64,000 nt of DNA from an uncultured Adlercreutzia sp. GTDB lineage: Bacteria > Actinomycetota > Coriobacteriia > Coriobacteriales > Eggerthellaceae. Shown one piece after another: positions 42,753-51,080 of the stretch. A program made the position numbers and the translations under genes. Below the pieces are notes generated by a model. The model made no database searches, was not told the origin of the DNA, and saw only the letters and a list, made by a program, of their open reading frames with translations. Location of the stretch: the NCBI GenBank assembly GCA_910589165.1, contig CAJUSP010000011.1:44604-108603 (forward strand), written 5' to 3'. Within the stretch, counting starts at the first letter, position 1; each line of letters starts with the position of its first letter.

Positions 42753-43496
42753 ATGGAGAAGAAGCCGAAGAAGATACGCTTGGACGACCTGCTCGTTGAA
42801 CGGGGAGATTTCGCCACAGCGGGCGAGGTGCTGCGCGCCGTCATGGCCCGCGAGGTGCGCGTTGACGACGTGTACGTGACGAGCGCCGCCGTGAAAGTGG
42901 CGCCCGATGCCGACATCTTCCTGAAGAACCGCAAGCAGTTCGTCTCGCGCGGGGGCCACAAGCTGCAAGGGGCCCTGGACGCCTTCGGCCAGAGCGTCGC
43001 CGGCATGAACTGCCTGGACATCGGCTCGTCCACCGGCGGCTTCACCGACTGCCTGCTGCAAGCCGGCGCCGCCCGCGTGGCGGCCCTCGATGTGAACTAC
43101 GGGCAGCTGGCCTGGAAGCTGCGGCAAGATGACCGCGTGACCGTGTTCGAGCGCACGAACATCAAGGAGGCCGACCCTGCCGCCCTCGGCGCACCTTTCG
43201 ACCTCATCGTCATCGATGTGTCATTCATCGGCCTAGCGGGTTTAGCCCCACTGTTCCCGCGCTTCAGCCGCCCGGGCACCGTGTTCATCGGCCTGGTGAA
43301 GCCCCAGTTCGAATCGGCCCACGATGAGACCGACCGCGGCATTGTGCGCGATGCGGCCGTGCGGCAGCGCACCGTGGAAGAGGTGCAGGAGGCCCTGGCA
43401 GCCGCCGGGTTCGCCGTCACGGGCACCGTTGAGTCCCCCATCACCGGCGCGGAGGGGAACGTGGAGTACCTGGTGCGGGCAGTTTTTGAAGGGTAG
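42753..43496 (+). CDS. tlyA: TlyA family rRNA methyltransferase / hemolysin-like
   Basis: A 247-residue protein with an N-terminal S4-like RNA-binding domain (RLDDLLVERGDFATAGE) and an FtsJ/RrmJ-type methyltransferase domain: LDIGSSTGGFTDCLLQAGA is the SAM loop, and DVSFIGLAGLAPLF follows. Known TlyA proteins 2'-O-methylate rRNA and affect capreomycin sensitivity. Coupled closely to the TatD gene. Confidence 0.9.
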   Translation: MEKKPKKIRLDDLLVERGDFATAGEVLRAVMAREVRVDDVYVTSAAVKVAPDADIFLKNRKQFVSRGGHKLQGALDAFGQSVAGMNCLDIGSSTGGFTDCLLQAGAARVAALDVNYGQLAWKLRQDDRVTVFERTNIKEADPAALGAPFDLIVIDVSFIGLAGLAPLFPRFSRPGTVFIGLVKPQFESAHDETDRGIVRDAAVRQRTVEEVQEALAAAGFAVTGTVESPITGAEGNVEYLVRAVFEG

Positions 43497-43513
43497 GAAG
43501 GGGCCTTCGCGGG

Positions 43514-43602
43514 TTGAGCGGCAAAGGCAGAGCGCTTGCCCTACGGTCGGGATGTGGGGGTAATCCGGGTTGAGCGGCAAGGGCACGGCCCTTGCCCTAC
43601 GG
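43514..43602. repeat. BIME/REP-like element, copy 2 (two tandem units)
   Basis: Two units in the same orientation (43514-43546 and 43569-43602), each from TTGAGCGGCAA to GCCCTACGG. The first is more diverged (AAAGGCAGAGCGCTT) and the second has AAGGGCACGGCCCTT. They lie 18 bases after tlyA, between convergent tlyA and asd. Confidence 0.75.
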
Positions 43603-43675
43603 AGACTCACCCCGAGCAAAAGGGGCGCCCCCGCAGTTCGCGGGGCCGCCCCTTCGACACATCTGGCGTGCACCC

Positions 43676-44725
43676 CTAGGGCAGCAACAGCTGGGCGATT
43701 TGCACGGCGTTCAGCGCGGCACCCTTGCGGATTTGGTCGGCCACATCCCAGAACGCGATGCCGTGGGGCACCGTGGGATCCTTGCGCAGACGCCCCACGA
43801 AGGTGCCGTCGGTGCCGGCAAGCAGGCCGGGCATGGGGTACACCTTGTTCTCGGTGTCGTCCATGACTTCCACGCCGGGGGCTGCCTCAAGCGCCGCGCG
43901 GGCCTCATCCACGGTCACCTCGTCGGCGAACTCCACGTTGATGGCCTCGCCGTGGCAGCGCAGCACGGGCACGCGCACGCAGGTGGCCGCCACCTGGATG
44001 TTCTCATCGCCCATGATCTTCTTGGTCTCCACCACCATCTTCCACTCTTCCTTGGTGGAGCCGTCCTCCAGGAACACGTCGATGTGCGGAATGGTATTGA
44101 AGGCGATGCGGTGGGCGAAGGCCTCGATGGTGAGCTCCTCCTCGGGCTTGCCGTCCAGAAACTCGCGCGTCTGGTCGTAGAGCTCGGCCATGGCCGGGCC
44201 TCCGGCGCCGGAGGCGGCCTGGTAGGTGGACACCACCACGCGGGTGATGGGCGACAGGTCGTAGAGCGGCTTTAAGGCCACCACCATCTGGATGGTGGAG
44301 CAGTTCGGGTTCGCGATGACGCCGTTGTGCCAGGCCACATCCTGCGGGTTCACCTCGGGCACCACGAGCGGCACATCCTCGTCCATGCGGAAGGCGCTGG
44401 AATTGTCGATCATCACCGCGCCGGCCGCGGTCACGGCCTCGCGCATGGCCTTCGAAACGCCGGCGCCGGCCGAGAACAGCGCGATATCCACGCCCTCGAA
44501 GGACTCGGGCGTCATCTCCTGCACCACCAGCTCGCCGGCCGGCACCTGGCCGCAGCCCTCGAAGGGCACCGTCTTGCCAGCCGAGCGGGCGCTCGCCAGC
44601 GCGCGCACCTCAGAGGCCGGGAAGTCCACATCGTGCAGCACACGCAGAAACTCCTGCCCCACCGCGCCCGTGGCCCCAGCCACGGCAACTACGGGATTAG
44701 CCGGCATTTCCTTCGTCCAAGTCAT
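43676..44725 (-). CDS. asd: Aspartate-semialdehyde dehydrogenase
   Basis: A 349-residue enzyme that reduces aspartyl phosphate to aspartate semialdehyde with NADPH (lysine, threonine, methionine and diaminopimelate synthesis). NADP motif VAVAGATGAVGQEFLRVL; active-site cysteine in IANPNCSTIQMV; RCHGEAINVEF further on. ATG 44725 with AAGGAA is selected; the open frame extends about 100 codons further through a repeat. Downstream of lysC on the same strand. Confidence 0.95.
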   Translation of the reverse strand: MTWTKEMPANPVVAVAGATGAVGQEFLRVLHDVDFPASEVRALASARSAGKTVPFEGCGQVPAGELVVQEMTPESFEGVDIALFSAGAGVSKAMREAVTAAGAVMIDNSSAFRMDEDVPLVVPEVNPQDVAWHNGVIANPNCSTIQMVVALKPLYDLSPITRVVVSTYQAASGAGGPAMAELYDQTREFLDGKPEEELTIEAFAHRIAFNTIPHIDVFLEDGSTKEEWKMVVETKKIMGDENIQVAATCVRVPVLRCHGEAINVEFADEVTVDEARAALEAAPGVEVMDDTENKVYPMPGLLAGTDGTFVGRLRKDPTVPHGIAFWDVADQIRKGAALNAVQIAQLLLP

Positions 44726-44753
44726 GAATGTTCCTTTCATTTGATGCCGAGCA

Positions 44754-44909
44754 GTGCTGTGACAGTCGGCGGGGGTACGATGAGTTCTCTGAACACTAAC
44801 TTCTTCGCGCCCGCAGGGCGCCCACAAATACATGAAGGAGCGGAGCGCCTGAGCCGAAGGCGAACAGCGGAGCGGGTACTCAGCGTACCCCCGCCGACTG
44901 GCGCAGCAC
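44754..44909. repeat. 156-bp imperfect inverted-repeat element between lysC and asd
   Basis: Arms 44754-44785 and 44878-44909 are reverse complements at 29 of 32 positions, sharing the block CAGTCGGCGGGGGTACG. A roughly 90-base GC-rich centre contains smaller palindromes. It nearly fills the lysC-asd gap. It may be a mobile palindrome or an RNA structure in the lysC-asd transcript. Confidence 0.8.
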
Positions 44910-44925
44910 GGACGGCTCCGAACGT

Positions 44926-45468
44926 CTAGCGTCCCTTTTTCATCTTGGCGGCGATCTCTTCCGCAGAAAGCTGGGTTTCTACGAAGACGTCGTCGGAATC
45001 GAGGCCGAAGGCGGTGTGCAGGCACTGCACGGCCTGGGTGGCCTGGGCGGCATCGACGATCATGGACAGGCGGATGGGCGAGGTGGAAATAGCGATGATG
45101 TTGATGTTATTGTCGCCCAAGGTCTGGAACGTGCGGCTTGCCACACCGGGCGAGGACTTCATGCCCGTGCCCACGAGGCTCACCTTCGCGATATCCTCGT
45201 CGACGATGAACTCGGTCGCGCCGATCTCCGGCACGATGCGCTCCATGGTCTCCACCGCGCGGGGCAAGTCGGCCCGCGGCGTGGTGAAGGAGATGTCGGT
45301 GAAGCCGGCGGCCGACACGTTCTGGATGATCATGTCCAGGTTCACGTTGTTGGCGGCCAGCGCCGAGAACACCTTGGCAGCCATGGCCGGCGCGTCGGGC
45401 ACGCGGCGGATGGTCACCTTCACCTCGGACGTATCGGACGCGATGCCGGTGATGACGGCCTCTTCCAT
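44926..45468 (-). CDS. lysC: Aspartokinase beta subunit from internal start
   Basis: An in-frame ATG at 45468 is preceded by a perfect AAGGAGG (45483-45477) with an 8-base gap. The predicted 180-residue product begins MEEAVITGIASDTSEVKVT and contains only the ACT domains. Corynebacteria and bacilli make such an alpha2beta2 enzyme from overlapping genes, and the beta start there is nearly the same sequence. Expression here is inferred. Confidence 0.7.
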   Translation of the reverse strand: MEEAVITGIASDTSEVKVTIRRVPDAPAMAAKVFSALAANNVNLDMIIQNVSAAGFTDISFTTPRADLPRAVETMERIVPEIGATEFIVDEDIAKVSLVGTGMKSSPGVASRTFQTLGDNNINIIAISTSPIRLSMIVDAAQATQAVQCLHTAFGLDSDDVFVETQLSAEEIAAKMKKGR

Positions 45469-46203
45469 TTCGTATTCCTCCTTGACGTAGGTTCCCTCCG
45501 CCTCGGAAAACGCGGAGCGGGAGTGAATGACCACCTTCCACTTGCGGGCGAACTCCACTGCGCGGCTCTGCAGCACGCCCGAGCCGGCGCTGGAAAGCTC
45601 CAGCATGTCGTCATAGCAAATGGAATCGAGCTTCTTGGCGCGCGGGGCGATGCGCGGGTCGGTGGTGTAGACACCGTCGACGTCGGAGTAGATCTCGCAC
45701 ACATCGGCATTGATGCCCCAGGCGATGGCCACCGCCGTGGTGTCGGACCCGCCGCGGCCGAGCGTGGTGATGTCGCCGTTGGCATCGATGCCCTGGAAGC
45801 CCGCGACCACGGGAATGGCCCCGGCGTCCAGCGCATCGAGAATGCGCTCGTTGTGCACCTTGATGATCTTCGCCTTGTTGTGGGTGCCGTCGGTCTCAAT
45901 GCCGGCCTGGCGCCCGGTGAAGCTGAGGGACTTGTAGCCCAGAGCCTCGATGGCCATGGCCAGAAGGGTCATGGACACCTGCTCGCCGGTGGACAGCAGC
46001 CGGTCGAGCTCGCGGGCGGGAGGCGCGGTGGTGACCGCACGGGAGAGCCCCATCAGCTCGTCGGTGGTCTTGCCCATGGCCGACACCACGGCAACCACCT
46101 CGTCGCCGCGCTGGCGCATGCCCACGAGGCGCTTGGCAACATTCTTAATGCGCTCCGGCGAGGCAACCGAGGTGCCCCCGAACTTCGCGACGATAAGAGC
46201 CAT
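44926..46203 (-). CDS. lysC: Aspartokinase (alpha chain, full length)
   Basis: A 425-residue kinase that phosphorylates aspartate, the first step of the lysine/threonine/methionine branch. Kinase signature IVAKFGGTSVASPERI at the N-terminus; two ACT regulatory domains after about residue 255 bind feedback amino acids (typically lysine and threonine). ATG 46203. An internal in-frame start probably also yields a beta chain. Upstream of asd; divergent from the phospholipase-like gene, with a TATAGT -10-like box at 46266-46261. Confidence 0.95.
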   Translation of the reverse strand: MALIVAKFGGTSVASPERIKNVAKRLVGMRQRGDEVVAVVSAMGKTTDELMGLSRAVTTAPPARELDRLLSTGEQVSMTLLAMAIEALGYKSLSFTGRQAGIETDGTHNKAKIIKVHNERILDALDAGAIPVVAGFQGIDANGDITTLGRGGSDTTAVAIAWGINADVCEIYSDVDGVYTTDPRIAPRAKKLDSICYDDMLELSSAGSGVLQSRAVEFARKWKVVIHSRSAFSEAEGTYVKEEYEMEEAVITGIASDTSEVKVTIRRVPDAPAMAAKVFSALAANNVNLDMIIQNVSAAGFTDISFTTPRADLPRAVETMERIVPEIGATEFIVDEDIAKVSLVGTGMKSSPGVASRTFQTLGDNNINIIAISTSPIRLSMIVDAAQATQAVQCLHTAFGLDSDDVFVETQLSAEEIAAKMKKGR

Positions 46204-46357
46204 AGGACTCGTCTTCCCTTCGAGACGTGAGCGGACACGCCGCTCATTGCAACGGGCATCACTATACCAAAGTTGGCCTGCGCCCATGAAGCAGCAGGCG
46301 CGGGCATATGTCGGTTTTCCGACAGACGGAAAGCGATGACCGCTCGCAGGCGGCCCA

Positions 46358-46386
46358 TTGTTTATGATGAGGGCGTTCCCTATTAT
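46358..46386 (+). promoter_or_regulatory. Promoter of the phospholipase-like gene
   Basis: TTGTTT (46358-46363), a 17-base spacer, TATTAT (46381-46386), about 40 bases before the ATG at 46432. Confidence 0.65.
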
Positions 46387-46431
46387 GATCGCCTTGCAGA
46401 AACGATCACGTCCGCCAGCGGAGGAGCAGCC

Positions 46432-47406
46432 ATGCCGGCCATCATCACCCACGACCTGTTTGCCAAGGACCTCTACGGCGACCTGTTCGAGACTATCGGC
46501 GGGTCGCGCGACGAGGCCGAGGCGTTCCTTCTGGGAAACCAGGGGCCCGATCCGCTGTTCTTCGCCGTGCCCGATGTGCGCTACCGGCGCTGGGCGGGGC
46601 TCGGAAGCACACTGCACCGCATGCGTCCGGCCGAGTTTCTGGCGGCGCTGAAGAACTCGGTGCGCGAGCTGCCGGCTGCCGAGCGTTCCGTGGGACGTGC
46701 CTGGGCACTCGGCTACGTGGGCCACTACGAGCTCGACCGCGCCGTGCACCCGCTCATTCGCGCCCAGGTGCGCGACCTGACCCGTGCCGGGGTGGAGGGG
46801 CTCGACGCTTCCCACGAGAGCGAGGTGCACGCCGTTATCGAAACAGAGCTCGACGAGCTGGCGCTTACCGCCAAGCGCGGCGAGACCGTGGCTTCCTTCA
46901 ACCCGGGCACCGCCGTTCTGAAGGGACGCGACTCCATGCTCGACACCGTCTCGCGGCTGCACGCCCTGGCCGTGCGCGAAGCCCTGGGCACCGAGGTGCC
47001 CGACGGCCTGTACAAGAGCGCCGTGCGCGCCGACCGCCTGGCTCAGCGGGCCGTGCATTCCCCCCGTGGCACCAAGCGCCGCATCCTGGGGGCGGCCGAG
47101 CGGCTCGTGCGCGACCATTCCATGGCCGCCGCCGTCAGCCACCGCGCCGCCGAGCGCCGCACAAGCGCGTTCGCCAACGAGGAGCACAACTTGTGGCAGC
47201 ATCCCACCCTTGAGGCCACAAGCACGGCCAGCTTCTGGGACCTGTACCGCGAGGCGCTCGGCCGCGCCCGCGCCTCCATCGCCGCCATGGACGACGACGA
47301 CTTCAACCTGGATGCCGCCCTGCGCATCGCCGGCGCGACGAACTTCTACGGCGACGCGACCTGCGCGGTGGTGGTATCGGTGGAAACCCTCGGGAACGAG
47401 GAGTAG
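46432..47406 (+). CDS. Zinc-dependent phospholipase C-like protein
   Basis: A 324-residue protein resembling the zinc-dependent phospholipase C family: ITHDLFAKDLYGDL, LLGNQGPDPLFF, and GYVGHYELDRAVHP with candidate His/Asp ligands. No signal peptide is seen, so it is likely cytoplasmic and the substrate may not be a phospholipid. ATG 46432 follows GGAGGAGCAGCC; an open frame of 53 further codons upstream is promoter DNA. It is followed 2 bases later by the TRIC-like gene. Confidence 0.72.
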   Translation: MPAIITHDLFAKDLYGDLFETIGGSRDEAEAFLLGNQGPDPLFFAVPDVRYRRWAGLGSTLHRMRPAEFLAALKNSVRELPAAERSVGRAWALGYVGHYELDRAVHPLIRAQVRDLTRAGVEGLDASHESEVHAVIETELDELALTAKRGETVASFNPGTAVLKGRDSMLDTVSRLHALAVREALGTEVPDGLYKSAVRADRLAQRAVHSPRGTKRRILGAAERLVRDHSMAAAVSHRAAERRTSAFANEEHNLWQHPTLEATSTASFWDLYREALGRARASIAAMDDDDFNLDAALRIAGATNFYGDATCAVVVSVETLGNEE

Positions 47407-47408
47407 GC

Positions 47409-48485
47409 ATGGAGCCGGCTACCCTCGAGACCGCCTTCACCCTCCCCTTCTGGTTCGAGTTCGCCGCCACGGTTACCGGCGGCCTGTCCGGCGGCATGTC
47501 GGCCGTGCGCGCTCGCTACGACATCTTCGGCACCGTGGCCATCGCGTGCATCACCGGTATGGGCGGCGGCATCATCCGCGACATTCTTCTGCAGGACTAC
47601 GGCCTGTACGCCTTCCAGAGCCCCTGGTTTCTGCTGTCCTGCGCCATTGCCGGCATCGTCGTGTTCTACTTCGGCAAGCTGGCCACCTACCTGGACCCCA
47701 TCGTCGATTTGCTCGACAACATCTCGGTAGCGCTGTGGGCCATCATCGGCGCGTCGAAGAGCCTGTCGGCGGGGCTGGGAATCATACCCTCGGTGGTGCT
47801 TGGCACCATCACCGCCGTGGGCGGGGGCATCTCCCGCGACGTGCTCATGAACCGCGCGCCCGTGGCCTTCCAGACCGGGCCGGTGTACGGCAGCGCGGCC
47901 CTTATCGGCTGCATTGTGTACTGCCCTCTGAAGGTGAACGGCATCCTGCCCGACACGGCCGGCATGCTCTGCGCCGGGCTCATTCTGCTTTTGCGCTACC
48001 TGTCGCTTATCATGGGCTGGCGCACCAAGCCGCCCCGCGACTATTCGGACACCGTCGTGGACACCGTGGCGCGCCCGGCCCGCTTCATCGCCCGCAAGGT
48101 GCACGTGCCCGTGGGCAAGACGGCCCGCGAGCGTCAGGCGAACACGGGCTGGGAGAAGTTCAAGCGCCGCGGCAAGAAGCTCTATGACCGCATGAGCGGC
48201 CGCTGGATGGACGACATGGGCGAGCACTTGCAGCCCACCGTGGTCATGGACAAGTTGGAAGTGCCCCTGGCCGAGGATGACCCCCACGCCGGCGAGCCGG
48301 CCCCCGACCCCTCCGATCGCATCGTCGTGGATCGCGACGAGCTCTACCGCATCATCGGGTTAGAGCAGGAGCCCCTGCCGCAAAAGGAGAAGGACCCCTT
48401 CGAGCCGCAAACCCCCGACCCGAAGAAGCCCTCCCACAACCCGCGCGATTTGAAGAAAGCGAAAAAGACCGACGCCCCCTCGTAG
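47409..48485 (+). CDS. TRIC/UPF0126 family membrane protein with cytoplasmic tail
   Basis: A 358-residue protein. About residues 12-205 hold seven hydrophobic helices with the duplicated UPF0126 signature (GMGGGIIRDILLQD and AVGGGISRDVLMNR), a family related to TRIC cation channels. The remaining roughly 150 residues are a charged hydrophilic extension, unusual for this family. Its stop codon TAG is the TAG inside a REP-like element (48481-48558). Confidence 0.82.
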   Translation: MEPATLETAFTLPFWFEFAATVTGGLSGGMSAVRARYDIFGTVAIACITGMGGGIIRDILLQDYGLYAFQSPWFLLSCAIAGIVVFYFGKLATYLDPIVDLLDNISVALWAIIGASKSLSAGLGIIPSVVLGTITAVGGGISRDVLMNRAPVAFQTGPVYGSAALIGCIVYCPLKVNGILPDTAGMLCAGLILLLRYLSLIMGWRTKPPRDYSDTVVDTVARPARFIARKVHVPVGKTARERQANTGWEKFKRRGKKLYDRMSGRWMDDMGEHLQPTVVMDKLEVPLAEDDPHAGEPAPDPSDRIVVDRDELYRIIGLEQEPLPQKEKDPFEPQTPDPKKPSHNPRDLKKAKKTDAPS

Positions 48486-48558
48486 GGCAAGGGCCATGCC
48501 CTTGCCGCTCAACAGGGAACGCACGACAAGAACGGAGAGGGCAGAGCCCTTTCCCTAC
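48481..48558. repeat. BIME/REP-like element, copy 3
   Basis: A composite copy: a forward unit with AAGGGCCATGCCCTT and a more diverged reverse unit (GAGGGCAGAGCCCTT). It fills the space between two convergent genes, and its two outer CTACG/CGTAG boundaries supply both stop codons (48483-48485 plus, 48557-48555 minus). Confidence 0.8.
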
Positions 48559-49184
48559 ATATTCTTGAGCAGGATGGTGCTCATGAGGTCGGCGGTGTGC
48601 TCGCAGGCGTCGCAGCAGCTCTCCATGAAGGCGTACAGGCGCGACCACTTCAGCACGTGCATGGGCTCGTCGGCGTGGTTCACATGCAGGTTGCGGATCA
48701 CCTCCATGTACAGCACGTCGCCCTGCTCCTCGTAGTCGCTCACGTCGATGACCAGCTGCTTGAACGTCTTCGACTTCTTGAAGTTGCGGAAGTCCTCCAT
48801 GGCGGCATCCACGGCCTTGCACGACTTCTTGATGATGGTGGCAAACCGCAGGGCGTCCTCGGGAATCTGGTGCACGTCGAACATGTACAGGTACTGCAGC
48901 ACGTCCTCGATCTCGTCGAGGATGTTGTCCAGGTGCTGGGCCAGCAGCACCACGTCCTCGCGGTCGATGGGAGGCATGAAGTCGCCGCCGACGTGCTTGT
49001 AGATCTCATGGTTGATCATATCGCCAGCGTGCTCGATCTCGTGGGCCTCTTCCAACACGGCCTTCAGCGACGCCGCGTCGGTGAAGTTCTCCATGGCGCG
49101 AATGAGGACGCTTGCCTCCTGCACGGCCAAATCGGACAGCTGCTCGTACGCGTCGAAGTAGTCGTACTTCTTTTTCTTAGCCAC
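48555..49184 (-). CDS. DUF47/PhoU-like phosphate-transport accessory protein
   Basis: A 209-residue all-helical protein of the DUF47 (PhoU-like) family, with EIEHAGDMINHEIYKHVGG and LDNILDEIEDVLQYLYMF holding acidic metal-binding clusters. Such proteins partner Pit transporters. It lies 19 bases downstream of pit in one operon, and its stop lies in a REP-like element. Confidence 0.88.
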   Translation of the reverse strand: MAKKKKYDYFDAYEQLSDLAVQEASVLIRAMENFTDAASLKAVLEEAHEIEHAGDMINHEIYKHVGGDFMPPIDREDVVLLAQHLDNILDEIEDVLQYLYMFDVHQIPEDALRFATIIKKSCKAVDAAMEDFRNFKKSKTFKQLVIDVSDYEEQGDVLYMEVIRNLHVNHADEPMHVLKWSRLYAFMESCCDACEHTADLMSTILLKNM

Positions 49185-49203
49185 TGAATTCTCCTTCTCG
49201 CTC

Positions 49204-50259
49204 TTACAGGATCATGAGGAACAACTTGGCGCAGGCGAAGCCCAAGATGCCACACCCCGGGAAGGTGAGCACCCAGGTCTTCACCATGTCGATGGCAATG
49301 GACCACTTCACGGACTTGGGGTTCTTCGCCGCCCCCACGCCCATGATGGCCGTCGTGTTGGTATGGGTCGTGGAAACCGGCAGGCCCCCGAAGGTGGCCA
49401 GCATCAGGCTCACGAAAGTAGAGAGGCTCGCGGCGAAGCCCTGAAACGATTCCAGCTTCACCATATCCATGCCCACGGATTTTATGATGCGCTCGCCGCC
49501 CACAGCGGTGCCGAGCCCCATGTTGAAAGCGCAGAACAGCATGAGCCACATAGGCATGGCCACGTCTTCCAGGCTCATGCCCATGCCGGCGGTCATCATA
49601 ATGGCCAGCATGAAGATGGACATGAACTTCTGGCCGTCCTGGGCGCCGTGCATGAAGGCCACGCCGGCCCCGGAGCAGATTTGCGCCCACTTGAAGAAGC
49701 TGTTCGCTTTCAGACGATCCACATGGGCGCACAAACGGCCGATGACCTTGTAGTTCAGCCAGCCGAGACCGAAGCCGAGCAGCGTGGAAAGCAGGATGCC
49801 GTAGACGACCTTCATCCACTCGGCGCCGTTGATGGCCCCGAAGCCCCCTTGCACGGCGATGGCCGCGCCCGTGAGGCCGGCAATGAGCGAGTGGGACTGC
49901 GAGGTGGGAATGCCGAACCACCAAGCCGCCGCGCCCCACACGATGATGGCCACCATAGCGGCCATAAGGGCCGTGAGCGCCTGATGGGAGTTGCCGCCGA
50001 AGTCGACCATGGAGAAGATGGTATGGGCCACGGCCGTGGAGACGAGGGACACGAGCAGAAGGCCCAGGAAGTTGAACACCGCCGCCATGATGATGGCGTG
50101 GCGCGGCTTCATGGCCCGGGTAGACACCGCGGTGGCGATGGCATTGGGGGCATCGGTGGCCCCGTTCACCACGATGACGCCGATATTCAGCAGCGTCACC
50201 ACGCACAAGATGGGATTCTGCAGAAGCTCGGAGAGGAAAAAAGTCCACTCGATGGTCAA
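49204..50259 (-). CDS. pit: Low-affinity inorganic phosphate transporter, Pit family
   Basis: A 351-residue membrane permease with two PHO4 signatures (VNGATDAPNAIATAVSTRAM and GGLPVSTTHTNTTAIMGVG). It imports metal-phosphate driven by the proton gradient. About ten hydrophobic segments are visible. Start MTIEWTFFLSELLQNP. It forms an operon with the DUF47 gene. Confidence 0.93.
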   Translation of the reverse strand: MTIEWTFFLSELLQNPILCVVTLLNIGVIVVNGATDAPNAIATAVSTRAMKPRHAIIMAAVFNFLGLLLVSLVSTAVAHTIFSMVDFGGNSHQALTALMAAMVAIIVWGAAAWWFGIPTSQSHSLIAGLTGAAIAVQGGFGAINGAEWMKVVYGILLSTLLGFGLGWLNYKVIGRLCAHVDRLKANSFFKWAQICSGAGVAFMHGAQDGQKFMSIFMLAIMMTAGMGMSLEDVAMPMWLMLFCAFNMGLGTAVGGERIIKSVGMDMVKLESFQGFAASLSTFVSLMLATFGGLPVSTTHTNTTAIMGVGAAKNPKSVKWSIAIDMVKTWVLTFPGCGILGFACAKLFLMIL

Positions 50260-50319
50260 GAGAGTCCTTCCAACAGGCGGCTGCGCGCGGAAAATGCGCA
50301 GGGTTAAAGCATACCCGAA

Positions 50320-50346
50320 GACGGCCCGTCAAAAGGACGGGCCGTC
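50320..50346. terminator. Hairpin between MBL gene and pit
   Basis: An 11-bp perfect stem GACGGCCCGTC/GACGGGCCGTC with an AAAAG loop. The T run follows on the plus strand (TTTTT about 3 bases later), whereas the minus strand, where the genes lie, has only TTC after it. It may end the rel-MBL unit weakly. Confidence 0.5.
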
Positions 50347-50403
50347 AGGTTTTTCCGAAAATGTAGAAATCACCACATCTGTGAGACAGCGCCCCGCGCC
50401 CCT

Positions 50404-51078
50404 TTACTCCGGGTCACCGTAGAGGGCGAAGACGCGGCGGCGCTCGGCGCCGATGGTGGTGAGGTTGTTGTGGCCGGGAAGCACTGCCGTGTCGTCGGGC
50501 AGGGCCGCCAGCTTCTTCAGCGAGGCGCGCATGTCGGCCATGGAGCCGCCCGCGAAATCGGTGCGGCCGATGGTGCCGGCGAACAGCGTGTCGCCGGAGA
50601 TGAGCACCGGAAGGCCTCCTTTGTGGTTCCCGAACTGCGGAATGTTGAACAGGCAGATGGATCCGGGCGTATGTCCCGGCGTGGCGATGACCTTCCACTT
50701 CATGGAGCCCACCTCCACCACATCGCCGTGCTCCACGGTGCGATCGACCGGGCAGGGCACGCCACGGGTGGTCAGGTCCTCGTCGGCTGGCTCTTCCACA
50801 AGCGGCGCGTCGGTGGCCGAGGCGATGACCGGAGCGCCCGTGGCCTCGCGCAGCTCGGCGGCGGCACCGGTGTGGTCGAAGTGGTGGTGGGTGAGCACGA
50901 TGGCATCGAGCTTGGCGCCGTCGAGGGCGGAGAGAATCTTATCGGCCGAGCAGGAGGGGTCCACCACCATGGTGCCCTCGTCGTCGGAAATGATATAGGT
51001 GTTGTTGGCGAGCACCCCCAACACAAGGTACTTCACATCGACGCAAAGCCCGCTCACCTCGTACAAATCAACTGCCAT
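50404..51078 (-). CDS. MBL-fold metallohydrolase (glyoxalase II-like)
   Basis: A 224-residue metallo-beta-lactamase-fold hydrolase with THHHFDHTGA (metal ligands), TPGHTPGSICLF, SGDTLFAGTIGRTD and VLPGHNNLTT. It most resembles glyoxalase II/thioesterase-type enzymes; the substrate is unknown. ATG 51078 lies 2 bases after the rel stop, a very common rel-MBL arrangement in Gram-positives. Confidence 0.88.
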   Translation of the reverse strand: MAVDLYEVSGLCVDVKYLVLGVLANNTYIISDDEGTMVVDPSCSADKILSALDGAKLDAIVLTHHHFDHTGAAAELREATGAPVIASATDAPLVEEPADEDLTTRGVPCPVDRTVEHGDVVEVGSMKWKVIATPGHTPGSICLFNIPQFGNHKGGLPVLISGDTLFAGTIGRTDFAGGSMADMRASLKKLAALPDDTAVLPGHNNLTTIGAERRRVFALYGDPE

Positions 51079-51080
51079 GG

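Noticed and set aside
44726..44925. Lysine riboswitch before asd
   Set aside because: The region is filled by a symmetric inverted repeat, and no conserved L-box core could be recognised.
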